Shown here one piece after another: positions 34,200 through 43,345 of a DNA stretch of 64,000 nucleotides (positions are counted from its first letter, which is position 1; every line of letters begins with the position of its first letter). Both the position numbers and the translations under genes were made by a program. The notes under the pieces are model-generated. The model was not told the origin of the DNA, did not search any database, and worked only from the letters and a program-made list of their open reading frames with translations. This DNA comes from Paenibacillus mangrovi (GTDB lineage: Bacteria > Bacillota > Bacilli > Paenibacillales > Paenibacillaceae): NCBI RefSeq assembly GCF_022898935.1, contig NZ_JALIRP010000008.1:1-64000 (forward strand). The letters are read 5' to 3'.

Positions 34200-35494
34200 A
34201 GGTTTTTCAGGGCGTTGTAGTTGGCTTCGATGGTAGCGTCAATATCCTCGACACTGTGCGCAGCCGACACGAACATCCCTTCGAACTGGGAAGGAGCCAC
34301 GCTGACGCCCTCTTCCAACAGATTCGCAAAATATTTGATAAAGCGCTGAATATCGCTTGCTCTGGCCGTATCATAGTTCACTACAGGTCCTTCCGTGAAG
34401 AAAGGGCAAACCATGGAGCCGACACGGTTCAAGGTTACGGGTACACCCAGCTCTTTGGCGTTTTTCTCAAAGCCGGCAGCCAGGCGCGAAGCACGCTCTT
34501 CGAGCTGCTCGTACACCGCAGGCGTCAGCAGTTTAAGCGTCGTATAACCGGCAACCATGGCCAGCGGGTTACCACTGAGCGTTCCGGCCTGGTAGATCGG
34601 TCCGGATGGAGCCACCTGCTCCATAATTTCGCGTTTGCCGCCGTAGGCACCGACAGGAAGCCCGCCTCCAATAACTTTGCCCAGGCAGGTCAGGTCAGGT
34701 GTAATACCGAAAAGACCCTGTGCACAGTTGATGTTAACACGGAAGCCTGTCATAACCTCGTCAAAAATGAGCAGACTGCCGTAACGTGTGGTAATATCAC
34801 GCAGTCCCTGCAGGAAGCCTGGAAGCGGAGGAACTACGCCCATATTGCCGGCAATAGGTTCAACAATAACGCAGGCAATCTCCTCGCCGAAACGATCAAA
34901 GGCCACCTTGACTGATTCCAGATCGTTGTATGCCACGGTAATGGTATTCGACGCAACACTCTCCGGTACACCAGGGCTGTCAGGCAGACCCAGCGTGGCT
35001 ACGCCTGAACCCGCTTTGATCAGCAGGCTGTCCCCATGTCCGTGATAGGAGCCTTCAAATTTCAAAATTTTGTCCCGGCCCGTGTACCCGCGCGCGAGAC
35101 GGATCGCACTCATCGTGGCTTCCGTACCGGAGTTTACCATCCGAACCACATCGATTGAAGGAACCCGTTCACAAACCAGCTTGGCCATTTCCGTTTCGAT
35201 CAACGTCGGAGCGCCGAAGCTCGTGCCTCTTGCTGCGGTTTCCTGAATGGCCGAGATGACTTCCGGATGGGCATGCCCCATGATGAGAGGACCCCAGGAG
35301 CCGATATAATCGATGAAGCTGTTGCCGTCAATATCATAAATCCGCGAGCCCTTGGCATGATCTACATAAATCGGCGTCAGGCCAACCGATTTAAAAGCCC
35401 GTACAGGGCTGTTCACCCCACCGGGAAGATAATGCTTGGCTTCTTCAAACGCACTGCGGGAAACCTCTTCTTTACGCTTTCCAGACATACTCAT
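34196..35494 (-). CDS. hemL: glutamate-1-semialdehyde 2,1-aminomutase
   Basis: 432 aa from ATG 35494 (GGAAGTGA upstream); ATG 35488 is an alternative, and the longer frame extends into hemB. Converts glutamate-1-semialdehyde to 5-aminolevulinate, the second step of C5 heme synthesis. PLP aminotransferase fold I with LPGGVNSPVRAFKSVG near the N-terminus, FDEVMTGFRV, and the PLP lysine in LGKVIGGGLPVGAYGG (~265). The last of the hem genes. Confidence 0.97.
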   Translation of the reverse strand: MSMSGKRKEEVSRSAFEEAKHYLPGGVNSPVRAFKSVGLTPIYVDHAKGSRIYDIDGNSFIDYIGSWGPLIMGHAHPEVISAIQETAARGTSFGAPTLIETEMAKLVCERVPSIDVVRMVNSGTEATMSAIRLARGYTGRDKILKFEGSYHGHGDSLLIKAGSGVATLGLPDSPGVPESVASNTITVAYNDLESVKVAFDRFGEEIACVIVEPIAGNMGVVPPLPGFLQGLRDITTRYGSLLIFDEVMTGFRVNINCAQGLFGITPDLTCLGKVIGGGLPVGAYGGKREIMEQVAPSGPIYQAGTLSGNPLAMVAGYTTLKLLTPAVYEQLEERASRLAAGFEKNAKELGVPVTLNRVGSMVCPFFTEGPVVNYDTARASDIQRFIKYFANLLEEGVSVAPSQFEGMFVSAAHSVEDIDATIEANYNALKNL

Positions 35495-35519
35495 GAAAGT
35501 CACTTCCGTTTCATTTATT

Positions 35520-36521
35520 TTAGCGCTCCTGCATCCAGCGGGCGACGTCTTTAGCAAAATACGTGATGATGATGTCCGCTCCGGCGCGTTTCATGCCGGT
35601 CAGCATTTCCTGTACAATCGCCTTCTCGCTGATCCAGCCCTGCATCGCAGCAGCCTTCACCATGGAATATTCACCACTTACGTTATAAGCAACCAGCGGT
35701 AGATCAAATTGATCCTTCAGGGTCCGAATAATGTCCATATACGCTAGAGCCGGTTTGACCATCAGCATATCCGCGCCTTCAAGGACGTCGCTTTCCGCCT
35801 CACGCAGCGCTTCGCGCGCATTCGCAGGATCCATTTGATAGGTTTTGCGGTCGCCAAACTGCGGTGCCGAATCCGCTGCTTCACGGAACGGACCGTAGAA
35901 CGCAGAAGCATATTTAACCGAATAGGACATGATCGGCACATGCGCAAATCCAGCTTCATCGAGGCCCGTACGGATCGCCTGTACGAATCCGTCCATCATA
36001 TTGGAAGGCGCAATAATATCCGCTCCCGCCTTGGCCTGGGATACAGCTGTTTTGGTGAGCAGTTCGAGCGATTCGTCATTCATGACATCGCCGTGAATGT
36101 GGCCGTCTACTTCGAAGGTATGAACCATGCCGCAATGGCCGTGGTCGGTAAATTCGCAGAGGCAGGTGTCGGCCACAACGAGCAGATCAGGGTACCAGCC
36201 CTTGATCAGGCGGGTTGCTTCCTGAACGATACCGCCTTCCACAAAAGCGGACGTACCCACGCTGTCTTTCGTTTCGGGAATACCGAAGAGCAGCACGGCC
36301 GGGATGCCGAGTGCCACGATTTCGTCCACTTCAGCTTTTAGGGTATCAAGCGAAAAATGATAGATCCCCGGCATCGAGGAAATTTCATTTTTGACGCCTT
36401 GTCCATAGGTTACAAAAATCGGCATAATCAAATCATTTACGTTAAGTACGGTTTCACGCACCATATTGCGCATGCCTGCGGACTGGCGCAAACGGCGATG
36501 TCTTACAATTGGAAAACTCAT
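35520..36521 (-). CDS. hemB: porphobilinogen synthase (ALA dehydratase)
   Basis: 333 aa from ATG 36521 with AGGAGG upstream. Condenses two 5-aminolevulinates to porphobilinogen. Zinc-type cysteines appear in VADTCLCEFTDHGHCG (~120-135). The two Schiff-base lysines lie in SYSVKYASAFYGPFR (~200) and MVKPALAYMDII (~253). Between cobA-hemD (44 bases) and hemL (25 bases). Confidence 0.97.
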   Translation of the reverse strand: MSFPIVRHRRLRQSAGMRNMVRETVLNVNDLIMPIFVTYGQGVKNEISSMPGIYHFSLDTLKAEVDEIVALGIPAVLLFGIPETKDSVGTSAFVEGGIVQEATRLIKGWYPDLLVVADTCLCEFTDHGHCGMVHTFEVDGHIHGDVMNDESLELLTKTAVSQAKAGADIIAPSNMMDGFVQAIRTGLDEAGFAHVPIMSYSVKYASAFYGPFREAADSAPQFGDRKTYQMDPANAREALREAESDVLEGADMLMVKPALAYMDIIRTLKDQFDLPLVAYNVSGEYSMVKAAAMQGWISEKAIVQEMLTGMKRAGADIIITYFAKDVARWMQER

Positions 36522-36565
36522 ATTTATAACCTCCTGTGCTGCTTCATTTCGAAATGATGTTATCT

Positions 36566-38119
36566 TTATTTCACTTGTCGATGTTGATGATTTATATAAG
36601 AACAAAGCGAATCCATCAGCCCTTCGATCGTGGACTGTTCAGCAACCACACTCACATGCAGTCCGGCTTCGCGTGCGGTCTTAGCCGTCACTTCCCCGAT
36701 GCATGCAGCCTCTGTTCTACTGAGCAGCTGCACCGGATCGTGTACACCCATCCGCTTCAGCTTCTCGATCAAATGCGTTACCGTTGAGGAACTCGTAAAG
36801 GTAATAACATGAATGGCACCTTCCTCAAGCAGCCTGATCAGCTCGTGATCTTCCTCCTGGCTTATCACCGTCTGATAGGTATCTACAGCCGTGACTTCGA
36901 GGCCCATTTCCTCCAGCTTTTCAGGCAGCCAGGTACGTGCCAGGTCACCACGCGGCAGCAGCACTTTTTGGCCAGGCTCCAGCTGACTCTCCAGTGTTTC
37001 TATCAGCCCTTCAGCCTGAAAGCGGCCAGGAAGTTCGACCGGAACAATACCCCGCAACTTCAGAGCTTCAGCCGTTGCCGGTCCGACAGCGGCAATCTTA
37101 GCCCGGTTCAAACGCCGGATATCCTGGCCTTGCTCGGCCAGATGCCGGTAAAAATATTCGACTCCATTGACGCTGGTAAAGAACACCCAGTCATAGATTT
37201 CCAGCCGGTCCAAAGATTCTTGAATCCGCTTCAGGTCATCCTTATCCTGCGGATACACCGTTTCAATGACCGGAAATTCATACGACTCACCGCCCAGCTC
37301 ATCGATGCGGTTGACCAGCTCAGAGGCCTGCGTCCTGGTGCGGGTAACCAGAATCCGTTGACCGAAGAGAGGGAGAGACTCCGCCCACTTCAGCTGCTCC
37401 CGCTGGAGCACCACATTACCGACAACAATGACAGCAGGAGGCTGGAAGTTTGCAGCAAGTACACGCTGCTCAATATCCGCCAGGGTCCCCGTTAATGTGT
37501 CCTGCTCAGCGCGCGTTCCCCAGCGCACAAGGGCGACCGGCGTATGGTCTGGACGACCATGCTGCATAAGCTGATCCGCAATATATCCGATTTTGGATAC
37601 ACCCATCATAAAAATAAGCGTACCCGTTGCATTCGTAACTCTCTCCCAATCAATCATGTGGTCTAGCTTGTCTGGGCTTTCATGCCCTGTAATAATCGAC
37701 AGGGACGAAGCAATTTCCCGATGGGTGACAGGAATGCCAGCATACGCCGGAACGCTGATGGCGGCCGTTACTCCGGGGACAATCTCGTAAGCAATCCCAT
37801 TTCTTCTAAGCAATCCGGCTTCTTCTCCAACCCGCCCGAAAATGGTAGGATCGCCGCCTTTTAAACGTACAACCGTATGGCCTTCCAGAGCCAGGTCGAC
37901 GAGAAGCTGATTGATCTCTTCCTGCTTCATCGTGTGACGATCCGGCAGCTTGCCAACATATATTTTTCGGGTACCCGGCTTTACTGCCCCAAGAAGCTGA
38001 GGAGCGGCCAGACGATCATAGACAACCACATCCGCTTTTTGCAGACATTCCAGACCTTTCACAGTAATTAACTTGGCGTGGCCTGGGCCTGCACCAACCA
38101 GATATACTTTTCCCGCCAT
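36566..38119 (-). CDS. fused uroporphyrinogen-III methyltransferase and synthase (CobA-HemD)
   Basis: 517 aa from ATG 38119 (AAGGGG 8 bases upstream; GTG 38125 is also in frame). The N-terminal half (~1-245) is SUMT/CobA: VYLVGAGPGHAKLITVKG, VVRLKGGDPTIFGRVGEE, and PGVTAAISVPAYAGIPVTHRE; it methylates uroporphyrinogen III to precorrin-2. The C-terminal half (~255-515) is uroporphyrinogen-III synthase (HemD fold: ILVTRTRTQASEL, FTSVNGVEYFY, TFTSSSTVTHL). In B. subtilis hemD is a separate gene. The fusion sits at the branch point between heme and siroheme/cobalamin. Confidence 0.95.
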   Translation of the reverse strand: MAGKVYLVGAGPGHAKLITVKGLECLQKADVVVYDRLAAPQLLGAVKPGTRKIYVGKLPDRHTMKQEEINQLLVDLALEGHTVVRLKGGDPTIFGRVGEEAGLLRRNGIAYEIVPGVTAAISVPAYAGIPVTHREIASSLSIITGHESPDKLDHMIDWERVTNATGTLIFMMGVSKIGYIADQLMQHGRPDHTPVALVRWGTRAEQDTLTGTLADIEQRVLAANFQPPAVIVVGNVVLQREQLKWAESLPLFGQRILVTRTRTQASELVNRIDELGGESYEFPVIETVYPQDKDDLKRIQESLDRLEIYDWVFFTSVNGVEYFYRHLAEQGQDIRRLNRAKIAAVGPATAEALKLRGIVPVELPGRFQAEGLIETLESQLEPGQKVLLPRGDLARTWLPEKLEEMGLEVTAVDTYQTVISQEEDHELIRLLEEGAIHVITFTSSSTVTHLIEKLKRMGVHDPVQLLSRTEAACIGEVTAKTAREAGLHVSVVAEQSTIEGLMDSLCSYINHQHRQVK

Positions 38120-38131
38120 CTCCACATCCCC

Positions 38132-39088
38132 TTATTCTCTGACTTGTTCGAGAATCTTCTCCGCTCCCCGTTCGATCAGCTTCCGGGCGACTTCTTCCCC
38201 GAGCTTAACCGGATCCGTACCGAGTAGCGTTTCCTTAAGGATGACATCCCCTTCCGGAGAACCAACCATTCCTGTTAATTGTATAACCTTTTGCCCGGCA
38301 AGGGAATATCCCTCCGGCGCCTCAATCAGGACGGCATGCGCTCCGATTGGAACCTGGCAGCCGCCGTTCAGAACTCCCAGGAATTTGCGTTCCGCAGCAA
38401 CTGTCAACTCAGACTCCTTATCATTATATAAAGATAATAGCTTTAGAAGTTCGGCGTCGTCTTCGCGGCATTCGATCCCGAGCGCTCCTTGACCTACTGC
38501 AGGAAGGCAGGTTTCAACCGGAATATAGGCAGTAATTTTATCTTCCCAGCCCATCCGGTAAAGTCCTGCCGCAGCCAGCAGAATCGCTTGATACCCTTCC
38601 GTTTCCAGCTTCTTCAGACGGGAATCGATATTGCCGCGAACTGGCTCAAGCGTAAGGTCAGGACGGTAAGCCTTCAGCTGGCTGGAACGGCGGAGACTGC
38701 TTGTTCCCACCTTGGCTCCCTGCGGCAAATCATCAATGCTTTTCCCTTCAAGTGTAATCAGGCAATCGCGAGGATCCACGCGGCGTGGCACTGCTCCGTT
38801 CACCAAACCATCAGGTAGTACGGACGGCATGTCCTTCATGCTATGTACCGCCATATCAATCTCGCCGTCCATCATGGCCTGCTCAATTTCTTTGACGAAT
38901 AATCCCTTGCCACCTACTTTGGAGAGCGTCACATCCAATATACGGTCGCCTTTTGTGACGATTTTCTTCACTTCGAAATCAAAATCAAAATCATGCTCCT
39001 TGCAAAGCCTTTTCAAGTCGTCAATGACCTGACCCGTCTGAGTCAATGCCAGCGCACTTTGTCTGCTGCCAACTACAATTGTCCGCAT
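38132..39088 (-). CDS. hemC: porphobilinogen deaminase (hydroxymethylbilane synthase)
   Basis: 318 aa from ATG 39088 with AGGAGG upstream. Polymerises four porphobilinogens to hydroxymethylbilane. Start RTIVVGSRQSALALTQT; DMAVHSMKDMPSVLPDG; the dipyrromethane cofactor cysteine is in LNGGCQVPIGAHAVL (~235). Two bases after the precorrin-2 dehydrogenase gene and 12 before cobA-hemD. Confidence 0.97.
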   Translation of the reverse strand: MRTIVVGSRQSALALTQTGQVIDDLKRLCKEHDFDFDFEVKKIVTKGDRILDVTLSKVGGKGLFVKEIEQAMMDGEIDMAVHSMKDMPSVLPDGLVNGAVPRRVDPRDCLITLEGKSIDDLPQGAKVGTSSLRRSSQLKAYRPDLTLEPVRGNIDSRLKKLETEGYQAILLAAAGLYRMGWEDKITAYIPVETCLPAVGQGALGIECREDDAELLKLLSLYNDKESELTVAAERKFLGVLNGGCQVPIGAHAVLIEAPEGYSLAGQKVIQLTGMVGSPEGDVILKETLLGTDPVKLGEEVARKLIERGAEKILEQVRE

Positions 39089-39090
39089 TC

Positions 39091-39738
39091 TTATTCCTCC
39101 TGATTGTCGTTGATCCATTGCTTGATTTCCTCCGGACTCCAGGGTCTGAACTCCCCCTGGCTCGGCGGTTCCAGCACTCCCGGACTGCTTGCCTTCCTTA
39201 ACAATTTTTGCCGGGCTGCCGAGTTGCTAACCTGTTCCTGGATCATTTTTCGCATGAAGTATAAAGCATCGAGATATTCCTCATATTCCGTTCCAAAATC
39301 ATTTTCCAGCTTCTTTCGAATCGTTCTCGCAGCGAGAGGACCTGCTCCCGAGGTAGAGACGGCTATCAGCAGCCGCCCCCGCCGGAGAACGCTGGGATGT
39401 ATAAAACTACCGAGATCCGGATGATCCGCCACATTGGCAAGTATCCCCCTTGCCTTGGCTTCTGCCGACACGGACTTGTTCACCTCAGGGTCGTTAGCGG
39501 CAGCGTGAACCATAAACGCTCCTTCAAGATCCCCTTCAGCGTATTCGCGGGGCACCCATTTCAGCTTGCCCTGTTCGTGGTATTGCCGGAGAGCCGGTGT
39601 TGCTGTTGGGCTAATGACGGTCACGAGCGGCGATCCGGCAAGCAGCTCCTTAACCTTTCTCTCAGCCACCTGCCCCCCGCCAATCATCACACAGACTCTA
39701 TTCTCACAATCCAACATGATAGGCACATAGGTAGGCAT
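39091..39738 (-). CDS. precorrin-2 dehydrogenase (siroheme synthase N-terminal type)
   Basis: 215 aa from ATG 39738 (GGGGAG upstream; TTG 39741 also possible). NAD-dependent oxidation of precorrin-2 to sirohydrochlorin. Rossmann motif VCVMIGGGQVAERKVKELL (~14-32), and the CysG/Met8-type segment LANVADHPDLGSFIHPSVLRRGRLLIAVSTSGAGPLAARTIR. The C-terminal helical part could assist chelation, but no separate SirB/CbiX chelatase is in the window. Together with the CobA half of the fusion next door it commits part of the operon to siroheme. Confidence 0.92.
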   Translation of the reverse strand: MPTYVPIMLDCENRVCVMIGGGQVAERKVKELLAGSPLVTVISPTATPALRQYHEQGKLKWVPREYAEGDLEGAFMVHAAANDPEVNKSVSAEAKARGILANVADHPDLGSFIHPSVLRRGRLLIAVSTSGAGPLAARTIRKKLENDFGTEYEEYLDALYFMRKMIQEQVSNSAARQKLLRKASSPGVLEPPSQGEFRPWSPEEIKQWINDNQEE

Positions 39739-39745
39739 CAAGTCG

Positions 39746-40567
39746 TCACTCCCCGCTCCAATGGTGAAAATCAGACCACGTATTCAGCACAAAAATAATA
39801 ATGTTAAAAACGTAGCCAGCCAAAATCCATTTGGCCATAAACGACCCGGAATACTGATGCGAGCGCTTTTTGAACAGATAAAAATAATAAAAGCCGAGTC
39901 CTGCGAACGTGGCCAGAACCTTCAAATCCAGCAGCAGATTCAGCCTTCCTTCTGAAATGACGGACAAAGCCGCCACAATAAAGGATACGGTCAGTATCGG
40001 CGTTCCGATCAAAGCAAGCGAATAAGCATAACTATCCAGCATTTCCAGGCTTGGCAGCCGTCTTACCGTGTCCGTCCACTTCTTTCCTTTCAATTTTCGG
40101 TGAAGGAAAAGATACATGACCGCGAACACCGCGGCAACCGTATAGATGACAAAGCTGAGGTTAGCGAGTGTGATATGCAGAACAAGCAGACCGTGGACCG
40201 TCTCCCAGTGTTTAAGCGGATTGATTCCCGGAGTAAACCATATCCTGTTTAATACCATAACGCAAAATCCGATAATACCCAGCAGCAAAACAGCAAATTC
40301 AGCCCGCTGTAGCAAATTGATAATGAGCGATGCAACCACAAGACTGAATGATAGCAATAGCAGAAAATCAAAAGTCGTAAAGATCGGAAGCGTCTGTTCT
40401 TCCACAGCCCTAATAATTAGGGCGCCTGCCTGTAAAACACCGACTAAAGCAAGAAGCCCTGTACCCATCCGCTTCGCGCCCCGATTGCGTCGAATGCAAT
40501 CCGAGATAAAAAACAGAAGGCTCAGGGCATAGATATAAATACCGGCATCATAAATTCCAGTGAGCAT
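39746..40567 (-). CDS. hemX: HemX-like cytochrome c assembly family membrane protein
   Basis: 273 aa from ATG 40567 (GGGGAG upstream). About eight hydrophobic segments; belongs to the CcsA/CcmC-like family (HGLLVLHITLANLSFVIYTVAAVFAVMYLF, LDLKVLATFAGLGFYYFYLFKKR). In B. subtilis HemX lowers the level of HemA. It lies 21 bases after hemA, which supports that role here. Confidence 0.9.
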   Translation of the reverse strand: MLTGIYDAGIYIYALSLLFFISDCIRRNRGAKRMGTGLLALVGVLQAGALIIRAVEEQTLPIFTTFDFLLLLSFSLVVASLIINLLQRAEFAVLLLGIIGFCVMVLNRIWFTPGINPLKHWETVHGLLVLHITLANLSFVIYTVAAVFAVMYLFLHRKLKGKKWTDTVRRLPSLEMLDSYAYSLALIGTPILTVSFIVAALSVISEGRLNLLLDLKVLATFAGLGFYYFYLFKKRSHQYSGSFMAKWILAGYVFNIIIFVLNTWSDFHHWSGE

Positions 40568-40588
40568 GTCCACTCCCCCTAAACAGCC

Positions 40589-41983
40589 TTATAGGCCTGC
40601 TGGTGTCAGCGAACCTTTAATGGCGAACGGTTTGTTTTCATGCTTCTCTCTGCTGAGTTCTTTTTGGGCTGAACCGGACGATTTCACTTTGCTTTTGTCC
40701 TGCCCGGCTTCATTCAAATCTTTTTCGAGTGCAAAAATCTGCGTGAAATACTCCAGCGCCTCGTTTCCGTTTTTGCCTGCCGAAAGCTCTTTGATCTGGT
40801 TGATTGGGTCGTGCATCATCTGGTTCACAATGCTCTTGGTCAGGCGGCGGATTACTTTTCGCTGATGCTCGTCCAGCTCCGGCAGCTTGTTGAACAAGCT
40901 TTGCAGCGTTTCTTCATGAATGTGCGAGGACTTTTCCTGCAGTGCGCGAATAGCGGGTCTGACACCCAGCGTTCTCAGCCAAAGGCGGAACTCATCCATC
41001 TCTTCCTGAATCATCACTTCGATTTTGGCCGCCTCGGCTCTGCGCATCTCCAGATTACTCTCCACAATTCCTTCTAGATCATCAATATCATACAAGAAGA
41101 CATTGTTCAATTCGGCGATACTCGGATCAATATCACGCGGAACGGCAATATCGATTATAAACAGAGGTCTTGATTGGCGCTTCTTCATATTTTCGCTAAC
41201 CTGGGTACGGTTCAATACGTAATCCTTGGCCCCGGTGGAGCTGATCAAAATATCCACTTCATGCAGACGCTCCATGGCTTGATCCATGGTACAAGATGTC
41301 CCCTGGAATTTACTTGCCAATTCTTCCGCGCGTGCGAGCGTACGGTTGGCCACGATCACCTCTTCCGCGCCGTTCGCATACAAGTGTTTCACAGTAAGCT
41401 CACTCATTTTCCCGGCACCGAGAATCAGCACCTTCTTGTCATCAAACATGCCAAAAATCCGTTTGCCCAGCTCCACGGCTGCATAGCTGACGGAAACGGC
41501 ACTTTCACCAATCGATGTTTCAGAGTGCGCTCTCTTGCCAAGCGTAACCGCTTGCTTAAACAGCATATTGAACCATGTTCCGGTCGCCTTTTCCTGCTGG
41601 CTTTGCAAAAATGCGGTACGAACCTGGCCCAGAATTTGCGTTTCTCCAATCACCATGGAATCCAGGCCGCAGGCAACGCGAAACAAGTGTGAGATCGCCT
41701 GCTCATCTTCATATATATATAAATGCTGGGTAAATTCCTCGCGGGGAATGTCAAACCACTTCTCCATAAAGCTGCGGATAAAATATCCGCACATATGCAG
41801 ATGGTCCACCACAACATAAATCTCCGTACGATTGCATGTTGCCACAATGACGCCTTCCATCACGCTTTTCGTTTGCATGAGCTGGCTGAGCGCTTCCGGC
41901 AGTTCATTTTGTTCAAACGTAAACCGTTCCCTTACTTCTACAGGCGCTGTACGATAGTTCAAACCGACAACGACGATGTGCAT
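40589..41983 (-). CDS. hemA: glutamyl-tRNA reductase
   Basis: 464 aa. NADPH-dependent reduction of Glu-tRNA to glutamate-1-semialdehyde, first step of the C5 pathway. Start HIVVVGLNYRTAPVEVRERF; catalytic Cys50 in VATCNRTEIYVV; HLFRVACGLDSMVIGETQILGQV; Rossmann region LILGAGKMSEL (~190); C-terminal dimerisation helices. The last ~45 residues are basic and low-complexity. AGGTG precedes ATG 41983. It heads the hem operon. Confidence 0.97.
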   Translation of the reverse strand: MHIVVVGLNYRTAPVEVRERFTFEQNELPEALSQLMQTKSVMEGVIVATCNRTEIYVVVDHLHMCGYFIRSFMEKWFDIPREEFTQHLYIYEDEQAISHLFRVACGLDSMVIGETQILGQVRTAFLQSQQEKATGTWFNMLFKQAVTLGKRAHSETSIGESAVSVSYAAVELGKRIFGMFDDKKVLILGAGKMSELTVKHLYANGAEEVIVANRTLARAEELASKFQGTSCTMDQAMERLHEVDILISSTGAKDYVLNRTQVSENMKKRQSRPLFIIDIAVPRDIDPSIAELNNVFLYDIDDLEGIVESNLEMRRAEAAKIEVMIQEEMDEFRLWLRTLGVRPAIRALQEKSSHIHEETLQSLFNKLPELDEHQRKVIRRLTKSIVNQMMHDPINQIKELSAGKNGNEALEYFTQIFALEKDLNEAGQDKSKVKSSGSAQKELSREKHENKPFAIKGSLTPAGL

Positions 41984-42008
41984 TTATATGTTCACCTGCC
42001 TAAGGTTC

Positions 42009-42045
42009 ATTTCAAAAAAAAAGATCCAATTCAGGATATCTTTTT
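42009..42045 (-). terminator. terminator-like hairpin in the hemA leader
   Basis: On the minus strand AAAAAAGATATCC-tgaatt-GGATCTTTTTTTTT, an A/U-flanked hairpin with a nine-T run, located 25-60 bases before the hemA start codon. It lies downstream of the likely hemA promoter, so it may be an attenuator rather than an end-of-operon terminator. Stem strength is modest. Confidence 0.5.
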
Positions 42046-42072
42046 TGGCTTGAGATAATATTCATTTTCACT

Positions 42073-42088
42073 ATGTTAATTATATCAC
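42073..42088 (-). promoter_or_regulatory. extended -10 promoter of hemA (candidate)
   Basis: Minus-strand TGATATAAT: a perfect -10 TATAAT (42080-42085) with the TGn extension. No clear -35 at 17 bases. About 90 bases upstream of hemA. Confidence 0.55.
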
Positions 42089-42220
42089 AGTTGTCCAGCC
42101 TCTCTGAATCATTTTATGAAATGTTTTTGAAAATACACCGATTGGACAAAAGGAGACATACACTCCCTCAGGAGTATTTTATTATCCTGCCATAAACTTC
42201 AAAACTTTATACTTATAAAT

Positions 42221-42745
42221 CTATTTCCCTTTCATCAGTGCGGCAAGCTGCTTGCCTGTTTTTTCAAGCTCATCATTTTGGGAGGATATCACATGCCCGC
42301 TCTCACTAAGCAACTGCTGGTAAGACTGAACCGCTCCGGAAAAGAGTTCGCTGTATGAACCGAGAAGCTCCTTCTCTGATTCGCTGAGCGGACGGTTCCC
42401 TCCGATCTGCCAAGACGTGATGACATCTACTAGACCCCCAATCGCCGGAAACGGGTACAGCTTATCACCGCCTACTGAATTCACCAGCCGGTCATGGGTA
42501 TACGCAGCCGAATAAGCCGCCAGCTTCAGCGCATTGAGATCACTGGTATTGCCACTGTGTGCCGCATCCATCAGTGAGGTATTCAGCACCTGCATCTGAA
42601 AAAGAGACACCTCATACAGCATTTGCTCCGCATCCGCATGTCCCTTCTGCGGTAGCATCATCCGGTACCCCTGGTACACAAGAATCGCAAATAGCAGCGC
42701 AATCAGGCATAAAAATAGGATATCTCTTGATTTACGTCTTCTCAT
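42221..42745 (-). CDS. unrecognised membrane-anchored protein
   Basis: 174 aa. I do not recognise the family. A basic N-terminus (MRRRKSRD) and one hydrophobic segment (~9-28, ILFLCLIALLFAILVYQGY) suggest a single N-terminal anchor with the rest outside the cytoplasm. The remaining ~140 residues are mostly helical in character, without cysteines, and include LDALKLAAYSAAY-like repeats of small residues. Possible start ATG 42745 with GGGG 12 bases upstream. It lies between hemA and speD, on the same strand, after the speD terminator. The codon use looks like that of its neighbours. Confidence 0.7.
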   Translation of the reverse strand: MRRRKSRDILFLCLIALLFAILVYQGYRMMLPQKGHADAEQMLYEVSLFQMQVLNTSLMDAAHSGNTSDLNALKLAAYSAAYTHDRLVNSVGGDKLYPFPAIGGLVDVITSWQIGGNRPLSESEKELLGSYSELFSGAVQSYQQLLSESGHVISSQNDELEKTGKQLAALMKGK

Positions 42746-42813
42746 CGATCATCTTGGCCCCCCAAAGCTTCGTTCACGAGCTTGTTCCATACCTACAGTA
42801 TATGGGACCTCCA

Positions 42814-42851
42814 TAAAACAAATAACCATGGAGACGGATCTCCATGGTTAT
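42814..42851 (-). terminator. terminator of speD
   Basis: Perfect 13-bp stem ATAACCATGGAGA / TCTCCATGGTTAT (42822-42834 and 42839-42851) with a 4-base loop, followed on the minus strand by TTGTTTTA. Located 33 bases past the speD stop. Confidence 0.8.
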
Positions 42852-42883
42852 GATTCATTATCAGTATTAAGTGCGCCCAGCCT

Positions 42884-43282
42884 TTATACCAGCTCGACCT
42901 GTTTCATTTCCGGTGTTTCCACCTTCAACTCGCCCAAACCGCGTACAAGCTTTTTCGCATACGTTTTTTCTGGCTTCAAAACGGATACCAGGTAATCAAT
43001 TGCTAGTTGTGGATCGACTGTTTCGCCACAGGTGTAGCAATCAATCGCAGCAAATCCTCTCTCGGGGTACGTATGAATCGAGAGGTGACTTTCTGACAGT
43101 AAAACAAGCACTGTCGCTCCTTGAGGTTCAAACTGCTTGGATTGTACTGACATCACTGTTGCACCGCATGCTTCAGCAGCTTCAACCATATGAGCCTGCA
43201 AAAATTCCGCGTCGTTCAGCATATCGAAGTCGACTCCCCAAGTATCAACAGCAACGTGTCTTCCGAAAGTTGAATATTCCAT
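42884..43282 (-). CDS. speD: S-adenosylmethionine decarboxylase proenzyme
   Basis: 132 aa, the short prokaryotic type. Self-cleaves to make a pyruvoyl group and decarboxylates SAM for spermidine synthesis. The autocleavage site is LLSESHLSIHTYPERG, with Ser65 the likely pyruvoyl precursor, and the catalytic His/Cys lie in HTYPERGFAAIDCYTCG. ATG 43282 has GGGGG 10 bases upstream. It is monocistronic, with its own promoter and a structured leader. No spermidine synthase is in the window. Confidence 0.96.
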   Translation of the reverse strand: MEYSTFGRHVAVDTWGVDFDMLNDAEFLQAHMVEAAEACGATVMSVQSKQFEPQGATVLVLLSESHLSIHTYPERGFAAIDCYTCGETVDPQLAIDYLVSVLKPEKTYAKKLVRGLGELKVETPEMKQVELV

Positions 43283-43345
43283 CTTCCGGTTTCCCCCTTC
43301 CTAGGAATAAAATGTTTGAAAATTTCATCCGCTAGGACCTACGTC

